Positions 1 to 10,589 are shown, counted from the first letter of the stretch. The stretch is DNA of 64,000 bases from Sepioteuthis lessoniana (GCA_963585895.1 OY757904.1:82294314-82358313), one strand, 5' to 3'. Translations and numbers: made by a program. Notes: a model not told the origin generated them from the letters alone.

Positions 1-395
1 TGTTCTGACTTCCTTACTCCTCCCACACCTCTCATCATCCCTCACAGACCCCCTGCCTTCCTTGAATCTCTTATGCCACCCAAAAACTGATGCTTGATTC
101 ATGCAAGATGCTCCAAAAGCAGACTGAAGCATTCCCTACGTTTCTGTTGTATTTTTTCCAAGTTTAAAACAGAATTTTATTGCATATCGTTCTTCTAAAG
201 TGTCCTCACGTCCAGATTGCATTTTTGAAATTCACCAGCTGTTAAAATCAGGTTTTAGTAGGGTGTATTCCAATTTTTGCTTTAGCTGTTCATTTAAAGC
301 TGAAATCATAAAAGTTGGTCTGTCATCTCATAAGATATATAGCAATAAAATACTGAATTTTCAAGAGTCTACGACAATTTTAAAGGCCTGTACAA
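1..395. other. Non-coding stretch, nothing recognised
   Basis: No gene, repeat boundary or RNA is recognisable. Short frames here have no motif. The upstream part of the Penelope-like element that begins near 396 would be expected here but cannot be read, so the element is 5'-truncated or has diverged beyond recognition. Confidence 0.5.
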
Positions 396-1804
396 AAAAA
401 GTCTGGAAACTTATTGAAGGCATTAGTATATGGCCTTCCAAAAATTCATAAGGATGGAATTCCATTGAGACCCATTGTCAGCAACCGAGGTTCAGCATGT
501 CACCAATTGGATCGCTTCCTTGCGGAGATCATCAGCCCACTAACTGGTAAGTCCTCATCATATGTTAAGAACTCAGCCCACTTTGTGGAGAGAATCAGTG
601 GTGTCCCCATTCATTCTAACCAGATGGTGAGTTTGGATGTTGTGAGTCTGTTTACAAAAGTACGTACTGATGAGACACTTGCTGTAGTACGGAATAAACT
701 GCAGACCACTTGCTGGAAGAACGCACTTGTATCCCGATTGATAATCTAATGGAAATGTTGACTTTCAGTGTGGAGACAACCTACTTCGGGATGGGATCTG
801 ATATATACCGACAAGAAGGACTGGCTATGGGTTCACCATTGTCACCAGTATTGGCTAAGATATACATGGAATACTTCAAAGAAAGGGCATTGGGATCTAC
901 ATCACTAAAGCCATCTATGTGGCTTAGATACGTTGATGACATATTCATTCTCTAGCCTCATCATGAAGATGTTCAGATATTACTTGATAACGTGAACTCA
1001 ATCCGACCATCTATAGAGTTCACTGAGGAAAAAGAACAAGATAACAAATTACCCTTCCTCCATGTATTAGTAAGACGCACTAAGCAAGGATTCAGATCAT
1101 CTGTGTACCGCAAGCCCACCTTCATCGGACAGTACCTCAATTTCAACTCCCATCATCCATATACGGTAAAGAAAGGAATAGTCCGTTGCTTACAACATCG
1201 AGCAAAAACCATTAGTAGCGATACTGATGCATATCAAGAAAAAATGATTAGTCTGAGACACAACCTCCATCGTAACAACTACCCAGAGCGCATAACATCA
1301 GCTCCAAGAAACCTAGATAGGAGGATAGAGGACAATACCCAAAAACTCACCTCAGTATGTCTGCCCCATGTCAAAGGACTAGCCGAAAGGATCCAAAAGA
1401 TATGTAGTCCATATGACATCAGGACAGTATTCACAATGGGTTCAACTCTCCGGAGATATCTCATCCGGGTCAAACCAATTACGGAATTCAACATGATCAA
1501 GAACTATGTTTACTCCATCCCTTGCTGTTGTGGTAAAATATATAAAGGTGTGACAGATTGCCCACTAAAAGTAAGGCTAGAAAAACATCGGAAGGCAGTA
1601 GTACGAGGCGAAATTTAAAAGTCGAGTATGGCGGACCATATATGGAAGGAAAAGGGAAACCATCTGCCCTTATGGGATGAAGTTGAAATAATTGATGGGG
1701 CTGATGAACATTGGAGGATTAGACGCCTTAAGGAATTAGCACATATGTTGGGCTACAATGAGCTGCTGAGTAGATATGAATACAATATGGGAACCGATAA
1801 TTAA
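396..1804 (+). pseudogene. Penelope-like element: reverse transcriptase plus GIY-YIG endonuclease, degenerate
   Basis: Penelope-like elements (PLEs) copy themselves with a reverse transcriptase (RT) related to telomerase and, in this class, cut target DNA with a C-terminal GIY-YIG nuclease. The RT begins with YGLPKIHKDG and LRPIVSN (about 423-485), motifs typical of the Penelope group, and continues through GSPLSPVLA (832-858) and the catalytic YVDDIF (about 931-948). After a C-terminal RT block (992-1500) comes the GIY-YIG core YSIPCCCGKIYKGV (about 1510-1551), then KVRLEKHR and MADHIW. The frame ends at TAA 1802-1804. Damage: a frameshift near 700-715, an in-frame TAG at 953-955 just after the YVDD box, and an in-frame TAA at 1616-1618 inside the nuclease. 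The 5' part of the RT is missing. The family assignment is firm; the copy cannot encode an intact protein. Confidence 0.88.
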
Positions 1805-2165
1805 ACAGGCTAGATGAAGATAAAAAAAAAATGAAAATAAAAAATCTGAATATGAGTACAGGTAAAAAATCATACGTAATAGTAGTAATCCTAGTCAAGG
1901 AAGAGCATTAAGGTTATAAGTCCCAAAAATTCACCCTGAACTGTACAGCAGGACACATAGCGTAAGGATTATATGCGTTGGTTTCCTCAGCTTCTAAGGA
2001 GACAATCATCTGGAGGTTGCAGGTTAAATCCTGACTGCAGGTGAATAACAATACAGGGATACTTAACACTTGTACTCGGTTATGGCTAACGGAATCAGAA
2101 CAGGGGACCCCCGTGGTATTCAATAAAGGGCGTAGTTAGAAGTTCCTTGAAGGTTCCCGAGTTCG
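1805..2165 (+). other. Probable 3' untranslated part of the Penelope-like element
   Basis: There is no coding sequence. The stretch lies between the GIY-YIG stop and a hammerhead-like motif, the position expected for the 3' region of a PLE. Assignment is by position only. Confidence 0.4.
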
Positions 2166-2225
2166 ACAAACACCTGAAGAAGGCCGGAGGACATATCGGC
2201 CGAAATGTTGTAGAAATAACAATAA
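2166..2225 (+). ncRNA. Hammerhead-ribozyme-like motif downstream of Penelope-like element
   Basis: The conserved core is visible: CTGAAGA (2174-2180, consensus CUGANGA), a 5-bp stem II (GGCCG 2182-2186 with CGGCC 2197-2201) and GAAA (2202-2205). Stem III and the cleavage site do not pair cleanly, so this copy is probably inactive. Hammerhead motifs are known from the terminal repeats of Penelope-like elements, which fits the location about 370 bp after the GIY-YIG stop. Confidence 0.55.
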
Positions 2226-2302
2226 AAATGAAGAAAATAGTCTGAAAACCCTTAATAATAAAAATCATCAAGCTTCGTCTCAGAAATTTAGACAACTAAC
2301 AC

Positions 2303-2327
2303 ACATATATATATATATATATATATA
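2303..2327. repeat. (TA)n microsatellite
   Basis: About 12 TA units. The following 500 bp (2330-2850) are AT-rich with no recognisable feature. Confidence 0.9.
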
Positions 2328-2854
2328 AGCGAGTGCAAAATTGAATAGAAATTACCTATGAATTAAATAAATATTATTTCTTTAACTTGAGTGTTTAAAA
2401 ACAAAATTTAGAAAGTCTTTTCTTGTAAGAAAAGATAATATCAGTTAGAGCGTAAATATTTATATTATAAGAAAAAAGTTAATGAATTTCAATGCAGCAG
2501 TTTGCATGGTCTAAATCTAGTTGATACATTTTGGGAGTGAAAAAATATGTTTGTGTTCGTGTCACTATTTGGAGGAGAAAGTATACTTATGCGATAAAAT
2601 GTAAGTGTATGCAACTAAACTATTTCATCGGTAGTGGGAGACTAAAATGGTACTATAAGCATGCTGTGTAAACGTTCATATTTTAGTTCAACACAAAATA
2701 ATAGAGCGATGTTGAAATTAAATAGCATTTTGAAGGAACAGAATGTTATATTTTCATTCAAAAGAAATTAAGTCGAAAGTTTTTAAGAGTTTTAACACTT
2801 TTTTTTAAATTTAGAAATCAGTTGATTTTATAAATATATTGTTATGCTCATATA

Positions 2855-2942
2855 TATCTCCGCAAGGAAGCGGTCCAATTGGTGACATGCTGAACCTCGG
2901 TTGCTGACAATGGGTCTCAATGGAATACCATGGTCATAAATG
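2855..2942 (-). mobile_element. Inverted fragment of the Penelope-like RT
   Basis: The minus strand reads GIPLRPIVSNRG followed by HQLDRFLAEI, nearly identical at the base level to 455-530 of the Penelope-like element but on the opposite strand. Only about 80 bp are present, starting and ending abruptly in unrelated AT-rich DNA. It is either a remnant of a second copy or a short inverted duplication. Confidence 0.85.
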
Positions 2943-3134
2943 AGTGATAAGACATATATTGAAGGAAATAGTATATACATAAACGATAGCTGAGAGAAAC
3001 CCCTCCTCAGCTTAACACAATCATGAATATTAAAGTTCGTTATTGGTGACGCCTCGCCGAGACTGCGCAAAAGAGGGCTTAGTCGGTATATGTCACATGA
3101 GGGCGAGTCCATCTGTAGGAGAGACACCCCAACA

Positions 3135-3149
3135 TATATATATATATAT

Positions 3150-3182
<33 letters not shown>
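3135..3182. repeat. (TA)n(GA)n compound microsatellite
   Basis: Eight TA units followed by about 15 GA units. Frames crossing it on both strands are simple-repeat artefacts. Confidence 0.9.
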
Positions 3183-3187
<5 letters not shown>

Positions 3188-3654
3188 TGTTGTCCAGTTT
3201 TAATTTAATGCACAAATTTCTATCTCTCTTTGAATTTAGTAAATGGTTAATTTTCTCTGTGATAAGCACGCTTCTTTTAGGCCTTTTAACATCAATATAC
3301 AAAATCAATGGTTATATCACGTGACAAGCTATATTTGATAGCAGACGAGAGAGGCAGTAGTAAGTCTGCCTTTGCTTCAATAATCTCGTTTACATCGTAT
3401 TGTAAAGAAAATGTGCATGTTAGATGTTTTTGAAAAATAACTTTCTAACTTTTTTTCTTATATAAAAACTCAGATGAAAATTCCAGAATATTTTTGAAAT
3501 TTTTTCTCTCTACCCCGATTATAAGAGTATAATTTTTATTTCTTTTCAAAATATGTTTAATTTTTTCTTATAATGAGAAAGCTTTTTTTCTTCACACTTT
3601 GATTTATTAACGTCGACTGACTGCCTCCCTGTAGTAATTACTTTCAAGACATGC

Positions 3655-3658
<4 letters not shown>
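3183..3658. other. AT-rich stretch, nothing recognised
   Basis: No motif, repeat family or coding frame seen. Confidence 0.5.
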
Positions 3659-3691
<33 letters not shown>

Positions 3692-3740
3692 GTATATGTG
3701 TATATGTGTGTGTGTGTGTGTATGTGTGTGTGTGTGTGTC
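3659..3740. repeat. (TA)n(TG)n compound microsatellite
   Basis: TA units grade through TATG into TG units, then a short ATT-rich run. Another (T)n run lies at 3867-3886, a short (TA)n at 4047-4060 and (CTT)n at 4281-4320. Confidence 0.9.
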
Positions 3741-3744
3741 ATTA

Positions 3745-4495
3745 TTATCATTATTATTAAAGAATATAAGATAAGAAAAGAGTGTTAAAATAATGCTCGT
3801 TCTACATTTTGCTAAATAATTCTCTTTTACAGTTTTCTTTTCTTATTTTATTAAAAGTATCAGTAATTTTTTTTTTTTTTTTTTGCTTTTTTTTGTTATT
3901 GGTCGTTTTAAGGGTCTCACCACAATAATAAGGCGTTTGTTTCGTTCGAGTTTTGAAATATTGATCGACGTGTATGAATTGTAGTATAACATTTTTAGTT
4001 ATTAGATACTTTCGGAAGCAATTCCCAAAGCAAATATAGATATACATATATATATATATAATAAACTCTCCCATAGATCTCGTCAATTCAGTAAGAAATC
4101 TGAACGGCTGGAAGGCACTACACAAGTTATTTGCTTATTGCGGTAAAGGCTTGCGTAGAACCAGTCCAACGTCTTGGATGAGCTGATAACAGAAAAAATG
4201 GTACACCAACGTACCGCATATTCTTTCTAACAACACTATCGGGTATTGAATTGAAAGTTTATTTTCTTGTTGTTATGTTGTTGCTCTTCTTCTTCTTCTC
4301 CGTCTTCTTCTTCGTCTTTTTCTAGACTAATCAAGGTTTGAGATACCAGTCTGCTCTACTGTTTGAGACACAATTGATAAATTCAGGCTTTTTTCAAGAT
4401 TATTAGCACAATATGAAACGCAATTAGCCTCATCCAGAATCCGATTCTTTTATTCCATTTCCTTCCAGAGATAACAGTTACGCCATATTTATATA
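3745..4495. other. Non-coding stretch with short homopolymer and CTT runs
   Basis: Apart from the simple repeats noted in the neighbouring entry, no gene or repeat family is recognised. Confidence 0.5.
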
Positions 4496-4499
4496 CATG

Positions 4500-4742
4500 T
4501 ACATTAGAGTGTTCGCCAATGGCCCGGAAGACCTGGGTTCAATCCCAGATCGAGTCATACCAAAGACTCAAAAATGGTACTTGATGCTACCTTGCTTAAT
4601 ACTCAGCATTATTAGGTTAGAATCAAGGGTGATGTGGAGCAGTCCAGGGAAAGGTGTAGCGCCCTCCCCTACACCTTGGTGATGTTGCTATCGAAAAGGG
4701 AGCCTTTGGGTCACCCTCGACAGACGTCGCCAACTTTACTTA
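4500..4742 (+). mobile_element. SINE-B copy (tRNA-derived SINE)
   Basis: The tRNA-like head has an A-box-like TAGAGTGTTCGCCAATGG and a B box GGGTTCAATCCCAG. The body reads GAGTCATACCAAAGACTC, then ATGGTACTTGATGC, a CCTACACCTTGGTG block and a 3' part with GGGTCACCCTCGAC. The same sequence recurs near 21630, 40174, 42770, 57091 and 61665, which defines the family. The extreme 5' end of this copy is lost. Such elements are transcribed by RNA polymerase III and moved by a partner LINE. Confidence 0.85.
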
Positions 4743-4743
4743 T

Positions 4744-4875
4744 ATAGTTGTTAAGTTGGCCGACTGTAGTCGAGGGCGACTTGAAGGCTCCCTTCTCAGT
4801 AGCTACCACACCGAGATGTCGGGGAGGAGGCAACTTTTTGCCTTTAATCGCTCCACTTACCCTTGATTTGTACCT
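4744..4875 (-). mobile_element. SINE-B fragment, inverted relative to its neighbour
   Basis: On the minus strand this is the 3' half of SINE-B, from the AAGGGTAAGTGGAGC-like body to the GTCGCC...AACTT end. It abuts the plus-strand copy so that the two 3' ends (CGCCAACTTTA and its complement) face each other across a few bases. The transcript could fold into a hairpin. Confidence 0.75.
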
Positions 4876-4879
4876 TATA

Positions 4880-5664
4880 ATAATCATTAAAATGCCTTTT
4901 TCATTTGATCAGTATTCAGCAAAAACATCATCTAATTTTAAAGGGTTGCAAATATCTCATTCATCGGAGAGTCATCTCCATCAAAAAATATTCTTACTCA
5001 ACGAGAAGCAGCCAAAAATTGCCTGTTGTAAACATAGCAGAATTTTATAAATAGCGGGGATTCTAAACGTTTTGGAAGAAAGGTTCTTGAAGTCAATACA
5101 AATTTTCCTTTCAACTGGCTTTCTTGACAAGTTGTCTTTTCAACTGATGTTTCAATTCGTAATTATAATTCTAAATTGCAGATGAGTGAAGCCATTTTAA
5201 ATTTGTGAAACACCCTTTATTCCCAGTTAAAAAAGTATTTGCTAAATTGCTGACTCCGATTCCTCAAAATAACGAACAAAACTAAATATAAAAAAAACTC
5301 TTTGTGATATCTAAACTCGCTAAACGATAGTTATTGATGACAAGACATTGGCAATGATTTGGGACGACAAGAATTCCCGTTCTTTCCGACTGGGCCTAAC
5401 AGCAAGAATCTTCTGACACTAAATAGTGCTTAGACCAGTTGCGTCTTTTTGTTGTCTTTTAAGCTTTAATTGGTTGTTCTTTGAAATGCATGTCTTGGCC
5501 ACTTACTGCCAAACCTTGTCTTAGAAAACATTCCATCCAATTAGGTATTAGTCCACGTCCATAATATCTTTGCCTCTTATTTTGAATCCAACGCCATTAT
5601 CTACCGCTGCTAAGCAACGCTGTCCATTTAAGAACTCTAATGTTATTTGCTTTCACCATTTGTT

Positions 5665-5665
<1 letters not shown>
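4880..5665. other. Non-coding stretch, nothing recognised
   Basis: No supported gene or repeat family. An AT-rich frame around 4900-5050 has no motif. Confidence 0.5.
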
Positions 5666-5667
<2 letters not shown>

Positions 5668-5701
<34 letters not shown>

Positions 5702-5798
5702 ATTTCCTTCTTTCCTATTCCAACTCTTATTCTCGTTTCTCTATCTCTTATTGCCCTTTATTCTAACTTTTTGATCTTCGTTTCCTATTTTCTCTCTA

Positions 5799-5836
<38 letters not shown>

Positions 5837-5849
5837 GACTGTCTCTCTG

Positions 5850-5896
<47 letters not shown>

Positions 5897-5952
5897 AACA
5901 CATATATACACACACACATACGCACACACGCACACACACGCACACGCATTCA
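5668..5952. repeat. (CT)n and (CA)n microsatellite cluster
   Basis: (CT)n at 5670-5700, again at 5804-5880 with TGTCTG interruptions, then (CA)n with TACA and CGCA variants to 5950. Long frames on both strands here are translations of the repeats. Confidence 0.95.
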
Positions 5953-6302
5953 ATACTAGGTATCTTCAAATAATGACCCATTTTCAAGTGGAAATGGTAA
6001 TAGACAGGTGTGGATTTTTCTCCTGAGGCGAAAACACTGACTTTTTGTGTCGTAAACCAAAGAATAAGTTACGTTTTTTATGCCACAATAGTCTTTGCTG
6101 TTTTTTGGCAAAAGTGCTGGGAATTTTAACTGACAAGAATTACCTGAACATTTCGTCAAAATCTGCTAAATGAGGTTTGAAGAACGAAAAGCAGTTACAA
6201 TTTTATTCGGTTTAATATTGAAGAATGTCTTCCAAAAGCCAGAGGAACCTTCACGCTTGGAAGAAAATCAACGTTTTCCTCTTGATGTCCAATTCCTAGA
6301 AA

Positions 6303-6525
6303 ATTGTTAAAATATAAATCACACTTGCTCAATGTAGTGGCAAATATGAACCTTTAGCAAAATACATCTCTAAGATGCGGCTGGATGCATCGCCAGTGAT
6401 GTTCTTTTGTTCATTGTGGGGTTTGAGTCTTTTCAAACAGAGATATACCAGAAATTAATCACGTGTGGATAAAATGTTAAAAGATAAATCACACTTGCCA
6501 AATGTACTGGCAAATATAAACAAAA
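6303..6525 (+). repeat. Pair of ~45-bp direct repeats about 173 bp apart
   Basis: ATAAATCACACTTGC followed by AATGTA.TGGCAAATAT occurs at about 6311-6352 and again at about 6483-6524 with few differences. The intervening sequence is unique here. It may be remnants of a tandem duplication. The rest of 5955-7295 shows nothing else recognisable. Confidence 0.55.
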
Positions 6526-7299
6526 TATTCTTGTTCGGGCTATATCTATTGTTTATAAGCTCTCGTCAAGTTTCAGTAGACTAATAGCATTAAAAAAATT
6601 TCGTTTGCTCCTAAGTGAAATTGTGCCCTCCTTTACTTATTTTGGGCCACTGAATTCAAATCTCAAGTTTTGAGCAACTGTTAACTGGTGGTTTTCATTA
6701 AAGACAGAAAACAACTGCAATATTTTGACACTTTTCTCTGTATTCAAAGTAATTTCAATAAGATTTTCTTTTATTTTCTTTCAGATTTTCAATCTTTTAC
6801 AAAGCTCTTGGCAACTGTTCCACGATTTGTCTTCTTTTGACAAAAGATCGAAATATCTTTCCAGATTTTTTCTCCACAACTTTAGATTTCATTTCGTCTG
6901 CCTCTAGAAATTACTACTTCCTAGTTTTTTGTCTCATTCATGGATTATTGTTTTGGAATCTTCTCATCCCAAATTTGCCGCAACTTTTATCATAAACTTT
7001 GATTACTCCATCTCGTTTTCTATTCAAATCCCAAACCATAAATATGGGACACTCATTGAGAATCATGCTCACTAACAACAGTTTTTTTTTTTTTACCTAT
7101 CTTACTAACTATTACACCATACAAGGCGGCTAAGTTTGTTGCGAAGCCGATAAGCACGTCGACACCGCAACTGATTTAAGTTAAGCGTTCGAGTAATGAC
7201 AGCCAAAAAAACAATGAAAGAAACAAAGGCGAAATAATAATATAACAAAGATGATTTATTTTTCGAGTTTACAAGGACATATGTAAGTTCGTGGATAGT

Positions 7300-7470
7300 T
7301 GTTGGTGTCGTCATCTAGATGGTTGATGTCGGTAGCTGGTATGGTTGAAGTTGCAGAGAGGTAGCTAGATGTTCGATGCGAGTAGGTGGTGTTGTCGAAG
7401 TCGTAGAGAGGCTGATAGATGATCGATGCTAGAAGTTGATGTTGTTCGAATTTGGTAGATCGATGTCCCG
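7300..7470 (+). repeat. Degenerate ~65-bp tandem repeat
   Basis: About two and a half units built around GATG(T)TCGATG, GTAG.TGGT, GTTG(T)CGAAG and GTAGAGAGG. Units have diverged. It leads directly into the GC-rich minisatellite that follows. Confidence 0.55.
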
Positions 7471-7547
7471 GTTTTTGACAGTGCGTTGGATTAACCGGGG
7501 GTCGATATGGTGTTGGCAGCTTTGGTCAGGTAGAGTTGAGTGAGTGT

Positions 7548-7920
7548 GGTGACTAAGACTTAACCGTGTCTTAGCACTGCGGACCAAGAGAACAGACAGG
7601 TTAATCACGGCTTAGGTTTGCCATGCCTTAACACATGCGTGCCCTTGAGCGGATGTATGAGGCTAAGGCTTTGCCGTGTCCTAGCTGCACGGGCGTATCG
7701 GGAAGTGAGGCCAAGGCTTTGCCGCGCCTTAGCTGAGCGGACGTATCGAGAGCTGGAGCTAAGGCTTAACTTGTGCCATAGCTCTGCACTATCGAGCAAA
7801 CGGAGCGGGAGGTCACGGCTAAGATTGGCGGTATCTTAGCGCTGCGCAGATAGGGAAGCGGTAGCTAAGGCTAACCCGTGCCTTCGTGCTGAGAAGCCAA
7901 GCAAACGGACAGCGGAATCG
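7548..7920 (+). repeat. GC-rich minisatellite, about seven ~50-bp hairpin-forming units
   Basis: Units begin with GCTAAGGCTT(T/A) and continue with GCCGTGCCTTAGC and a GCGGACGTATCGAG-like spacer. Each carries an imperfect inverted repeat (AAGGC against GCCTT), so each unit could form a small stem. GC content is clearly higher than in the flanks. Open frames on both strands reflect the repeat unit and contain no known domain. Confidence 0.65.
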
Positions 7921-8124
7921 ACCGAGTTAGTTAAGATGGGTGGTCTTTGAGTCTTGGTGTTTGCCTCCAGGCCGTCTGCTTCGACGAGTTCGTAAGAATC
8001 GTCAGAGATACTCCAACCCACAGAAGAAGACCTCTAGTGGTCCTTAAAAGGACCTTTTATCACATATATATGTAATGCGAATGCGACCACGAGAAGTAGG
8101 ATTAAATCTTGAGAGCCTCGCTCT

Positions 8125-8475
8125 GAGAGCGAGCTCATTAGAGCTTCGTAAAACGACCTCGGTATTTATCATCCGTCCCACCACCGGACAAATCTGGCAC
8201 AATGCCTTTTTAAGGTGGGTCCGATTGCAGAGCCATTGCCCACACGCGTCCGGCATTGCCAAAAATACCTTTGACCCCGTCGGCATTCCTCTTATTAGGG
8301 GCACCTCAGGCGCCAGGCGTCAGGCAATAAACCTAACCCCCGCGAAAGGGGTTAAAGCCAAGGGGAAGGTCCCCTGAGGTCGGAGGAAATCTCCAGTGCC
8401 GAGGCACACCCGGCCATATCCGTGCCGAGGCCAACACGGTCGGCCGAATGCGACCCAAGAACTGGAGAGGTAAGT
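8125..8475. repeat. GC-rich dispersed repeat (GCR), copy 1
   Basis: A GC-rich segment whose parts recur at 8481-8630 and, inverted, at 54045-54342. Shared landmarks are the GGTATTTATCATCC start, CCACCGGACAAATCTGGCAC, TTTTTAAGGTGG, GTCCGGCA.TGCCAAAAATACC, AAACCTAACCCC and GGGGTTAAAGCC; the last two form a short stem. An 86-aa minus-strand frame (8044-8304) and a longer one running into copy 2 stay open but match no family that I know. Its class (SINE, LINE 5' region or other) is unresolved. Confidence 0.7.
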
Positions 8476-8480
8476 CTTAA

Positions 8481-8632
8481 GTAAAACGACCTTGGTATTT
8501 ATCATCCGTCCCACCACCGGACAAATCTGGCACAATGCCTTTTTAAGGTGGTCGCGAGGCCGTAGCCCACACGCGTCCGGCACTGCCAAAAATACCTTCG
8601 GCCCCGTCGGCATTCCCCTTATTTTTTCGTTC
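8481..8632. repeat. GC-rich dispersed repeat (GCR), copy 2, partial
   Basis: A direct repeat of about 8143-8297, beginning AAAACGACCT(T/C)GGTATTT and ending near CGTCGGCATTCC. It lies about 340 bp downstream of copy 1 in the same orientation, so the region is a tandem pair. Confidence 0.8.
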
Positions 8633-8639
8633 TTTGATT

Positions 8640-9435
8640 TAAAATCCTCAATTCCTCTTGTCCAGTTTAGAAATTGTCGCGAGAGTTTTACAATGGATAC
8701 TACACTAGTATTTATTACTTTCACAATGTTTCTGCTCATGAACACCATATCCAAAATTTTCCTTGTTTTTCAGAAATGTCCTTTCCAGTTCCCTTTATTT
8801 CATTCTGGTAAAATGAATATTTTTCCAAAGAAAACTGGATACTTGCTATTTTCCTTTCCGTTCAACTTGCCAATACTTTCCTGTTTGTGCAGTTAATTTC
8901 CTTTTGTTGATTCTTGTTTATCTTCGTATGTCATCACCCCCGATGTCCTTGTTGAGGATGCGAACTGTGTCAAGGTCTCTAATCCCTTTTTAATAATGGC
9001 AGAAAACTTAAGATATCTATATGCATTAAGCAAGTGAATAATGATTATTATTACTTGAATTCCCGTGTTAAAACAAAACATAGTGGTTATTGCTGGTGAT
9101 TAAATGGATCTGGTATCATCTTTTCTCCAACACTTGACTCAGTAATCTCTTAAACCCCATTACTACCAGGGCCTGAACGCTTTCAGTTCTTTGAATTTTC
9201 AGTTCCATCGATCACGATAACATGATGTTTGGCACATTTCCATATTCGGCATTTAAGAGCCACATTAATCTAAAACCAGTAAGGAAACATTGAGGAAACA
9301 AGAATTAAGAATGAACTCCTTGAGAGACAGAATGGGATGTGGGTTCGAGTCTTATCGGGAGGCATTCTTATTTGCGATACGTTCAGTTCTTTGCTGTTAA
9401 AGAAGAGATTTCTCTGATTAACTGCGATAGGAATT
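8640..9435. other. Non-coding stretch, nothing recognised
   Basis: No supported gene or repeat family. Confidence 0.5.
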
Positions 9436-9440
9436 AAGAT

Positions 9441-9990
9441 TTGGTTTGGTTTGGTTTGGTTTGGTTTTATGGCATATCAACCTTTGTAGGTTATTTAACG
9501 CCAAATCCATTTTTATGTAAATAATCAGTTCTATTTAAAACAAATCGGTTTAGCATGAGTACACAGTTTAATTGTCAAAAACATTTCAATTTCAAACAAT
9601 TCAGTTATATATAACAATTCAGTTTAGTGTAAGTACAGTTTCAGCGTCAAAAATGGTTCAATTTAAAACAATTCAGTTTAGTAAAAGCACGCAGTTTAAA
9701 TGTAAGTACAGTTTAATTGTAAAAAAACATTCTTATTTCGAGCTATTCAGTTTAGTCAAGCAATTCTACTTCAGCTAATTCAGTTTTGTAAAAGTACAGA
9801 TTTTGTTTACTCACAGTTATATGTCAGAAGAGTTCTATGTAAAACAATTTAGTTTAGTGTAACTACAGTTTCAGTTATATGTAACAATTCAGTTAAGTGT
9901 AAATACAGTTTTAATGTCGAAAAAACAGTTCTATTTCAAACAATTCAGTGAGGCACAAGCACGCAAATGTAAGTACGGTTCAATTGTCAA
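9441..9990 (-). mobile_element. HT-family retroposon: 3' tail and AT-rich middle
   Basis: Read on the minus strand, AT-rich subrepeats (AAACTGAATTGTT, AATTGTACTTAC and similar) run into the conserved 3' tail GGCGTTAAATAACCTACAAA, then ATGCCATAAAACC and a (CAAAC)n end. On the plus strand the tail reads GGTTTTATGGCATATCAACC. The GC-rich head of the family is missing. The same middle and tail recur at 22290-22620 and 40358-40836. Confidence 0.75.
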
Positions 9991-9994
9991 TGAG

Positions 9995-10450
9995 CACTTA
10001 GATCTTGTTGCTATTCAAGCAGCACTATAAAGCCTAGTACACAAGTCTCAGGTTGGTTACAGTACAGGTCCATCACTGCTTAACTTCAATTACCATCAAC
10101 GTAACTTGATCGTCAGTCTTTTAAGAGACACAACAATATAATTCATTGGAAGACATTTAATTTAGTATAAAAATTTAAAGATTTCAGAAAATGTGATTGA
10201 CTGAAACATTGAATTGCGAAAGTTTCTCGCAATGATTTGCACAAAAGAGCAAAAAAGAAAACGACTCCGTCAAATTTTCAAAGAAACAACTAGCACCGTA
10301 GATAACCCACTGAGAATTCCATTATCTCATCTGTCTGCAAACTATAATGGAATTGCCAAGATATTTGAGACTGTAAATCAAACAGAGACTTTCTACAGAA
10401 ACATGGTTGTGGACAAAAGTTCTACCCTTACTTCATAACATTACATAGAT
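9995..10450. other. Non-coding stretch, nothing recognised
   Basis: A frame at 10214-10438 lacks recognisable motifs and is not supported as a gene. Confidence 0.45.
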
Positions 10451-10456
10451 ATCAGC

Positions 10457-10588
<132 letters not shown>

Positions 10589-10589
10589 T

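Noticed and set aside
200..451. 83-aa frame as N-terminus of the Penelope-like RT
   Set aside because: It overlaps the RT in a different frame and shows no PLE motif; the RT frame starts at about 396 without a recognisable upstream part.
5570..5959. Long open frames on both strands
   Set aside because: They translate (CT)n and (CA)n arrays; no domain. The same applies to frames at 3043-3327, 16104-16566, 45685-45942, 51082-51273, 61787-62111.
7548..7920. CRISPR-like array
   Set aside because: Units are contiguous, diverged and palindromic without unique spacers, and the genome is eukaryotic.
8044..8754. Minus-strand frames of 86 and 144 aa in the GC-rich repeat
   Set aside because: They stay open mainly because the sequence is GC-rich and duplicated; no known domain. 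Recorded as repeat GCR, not as genes.
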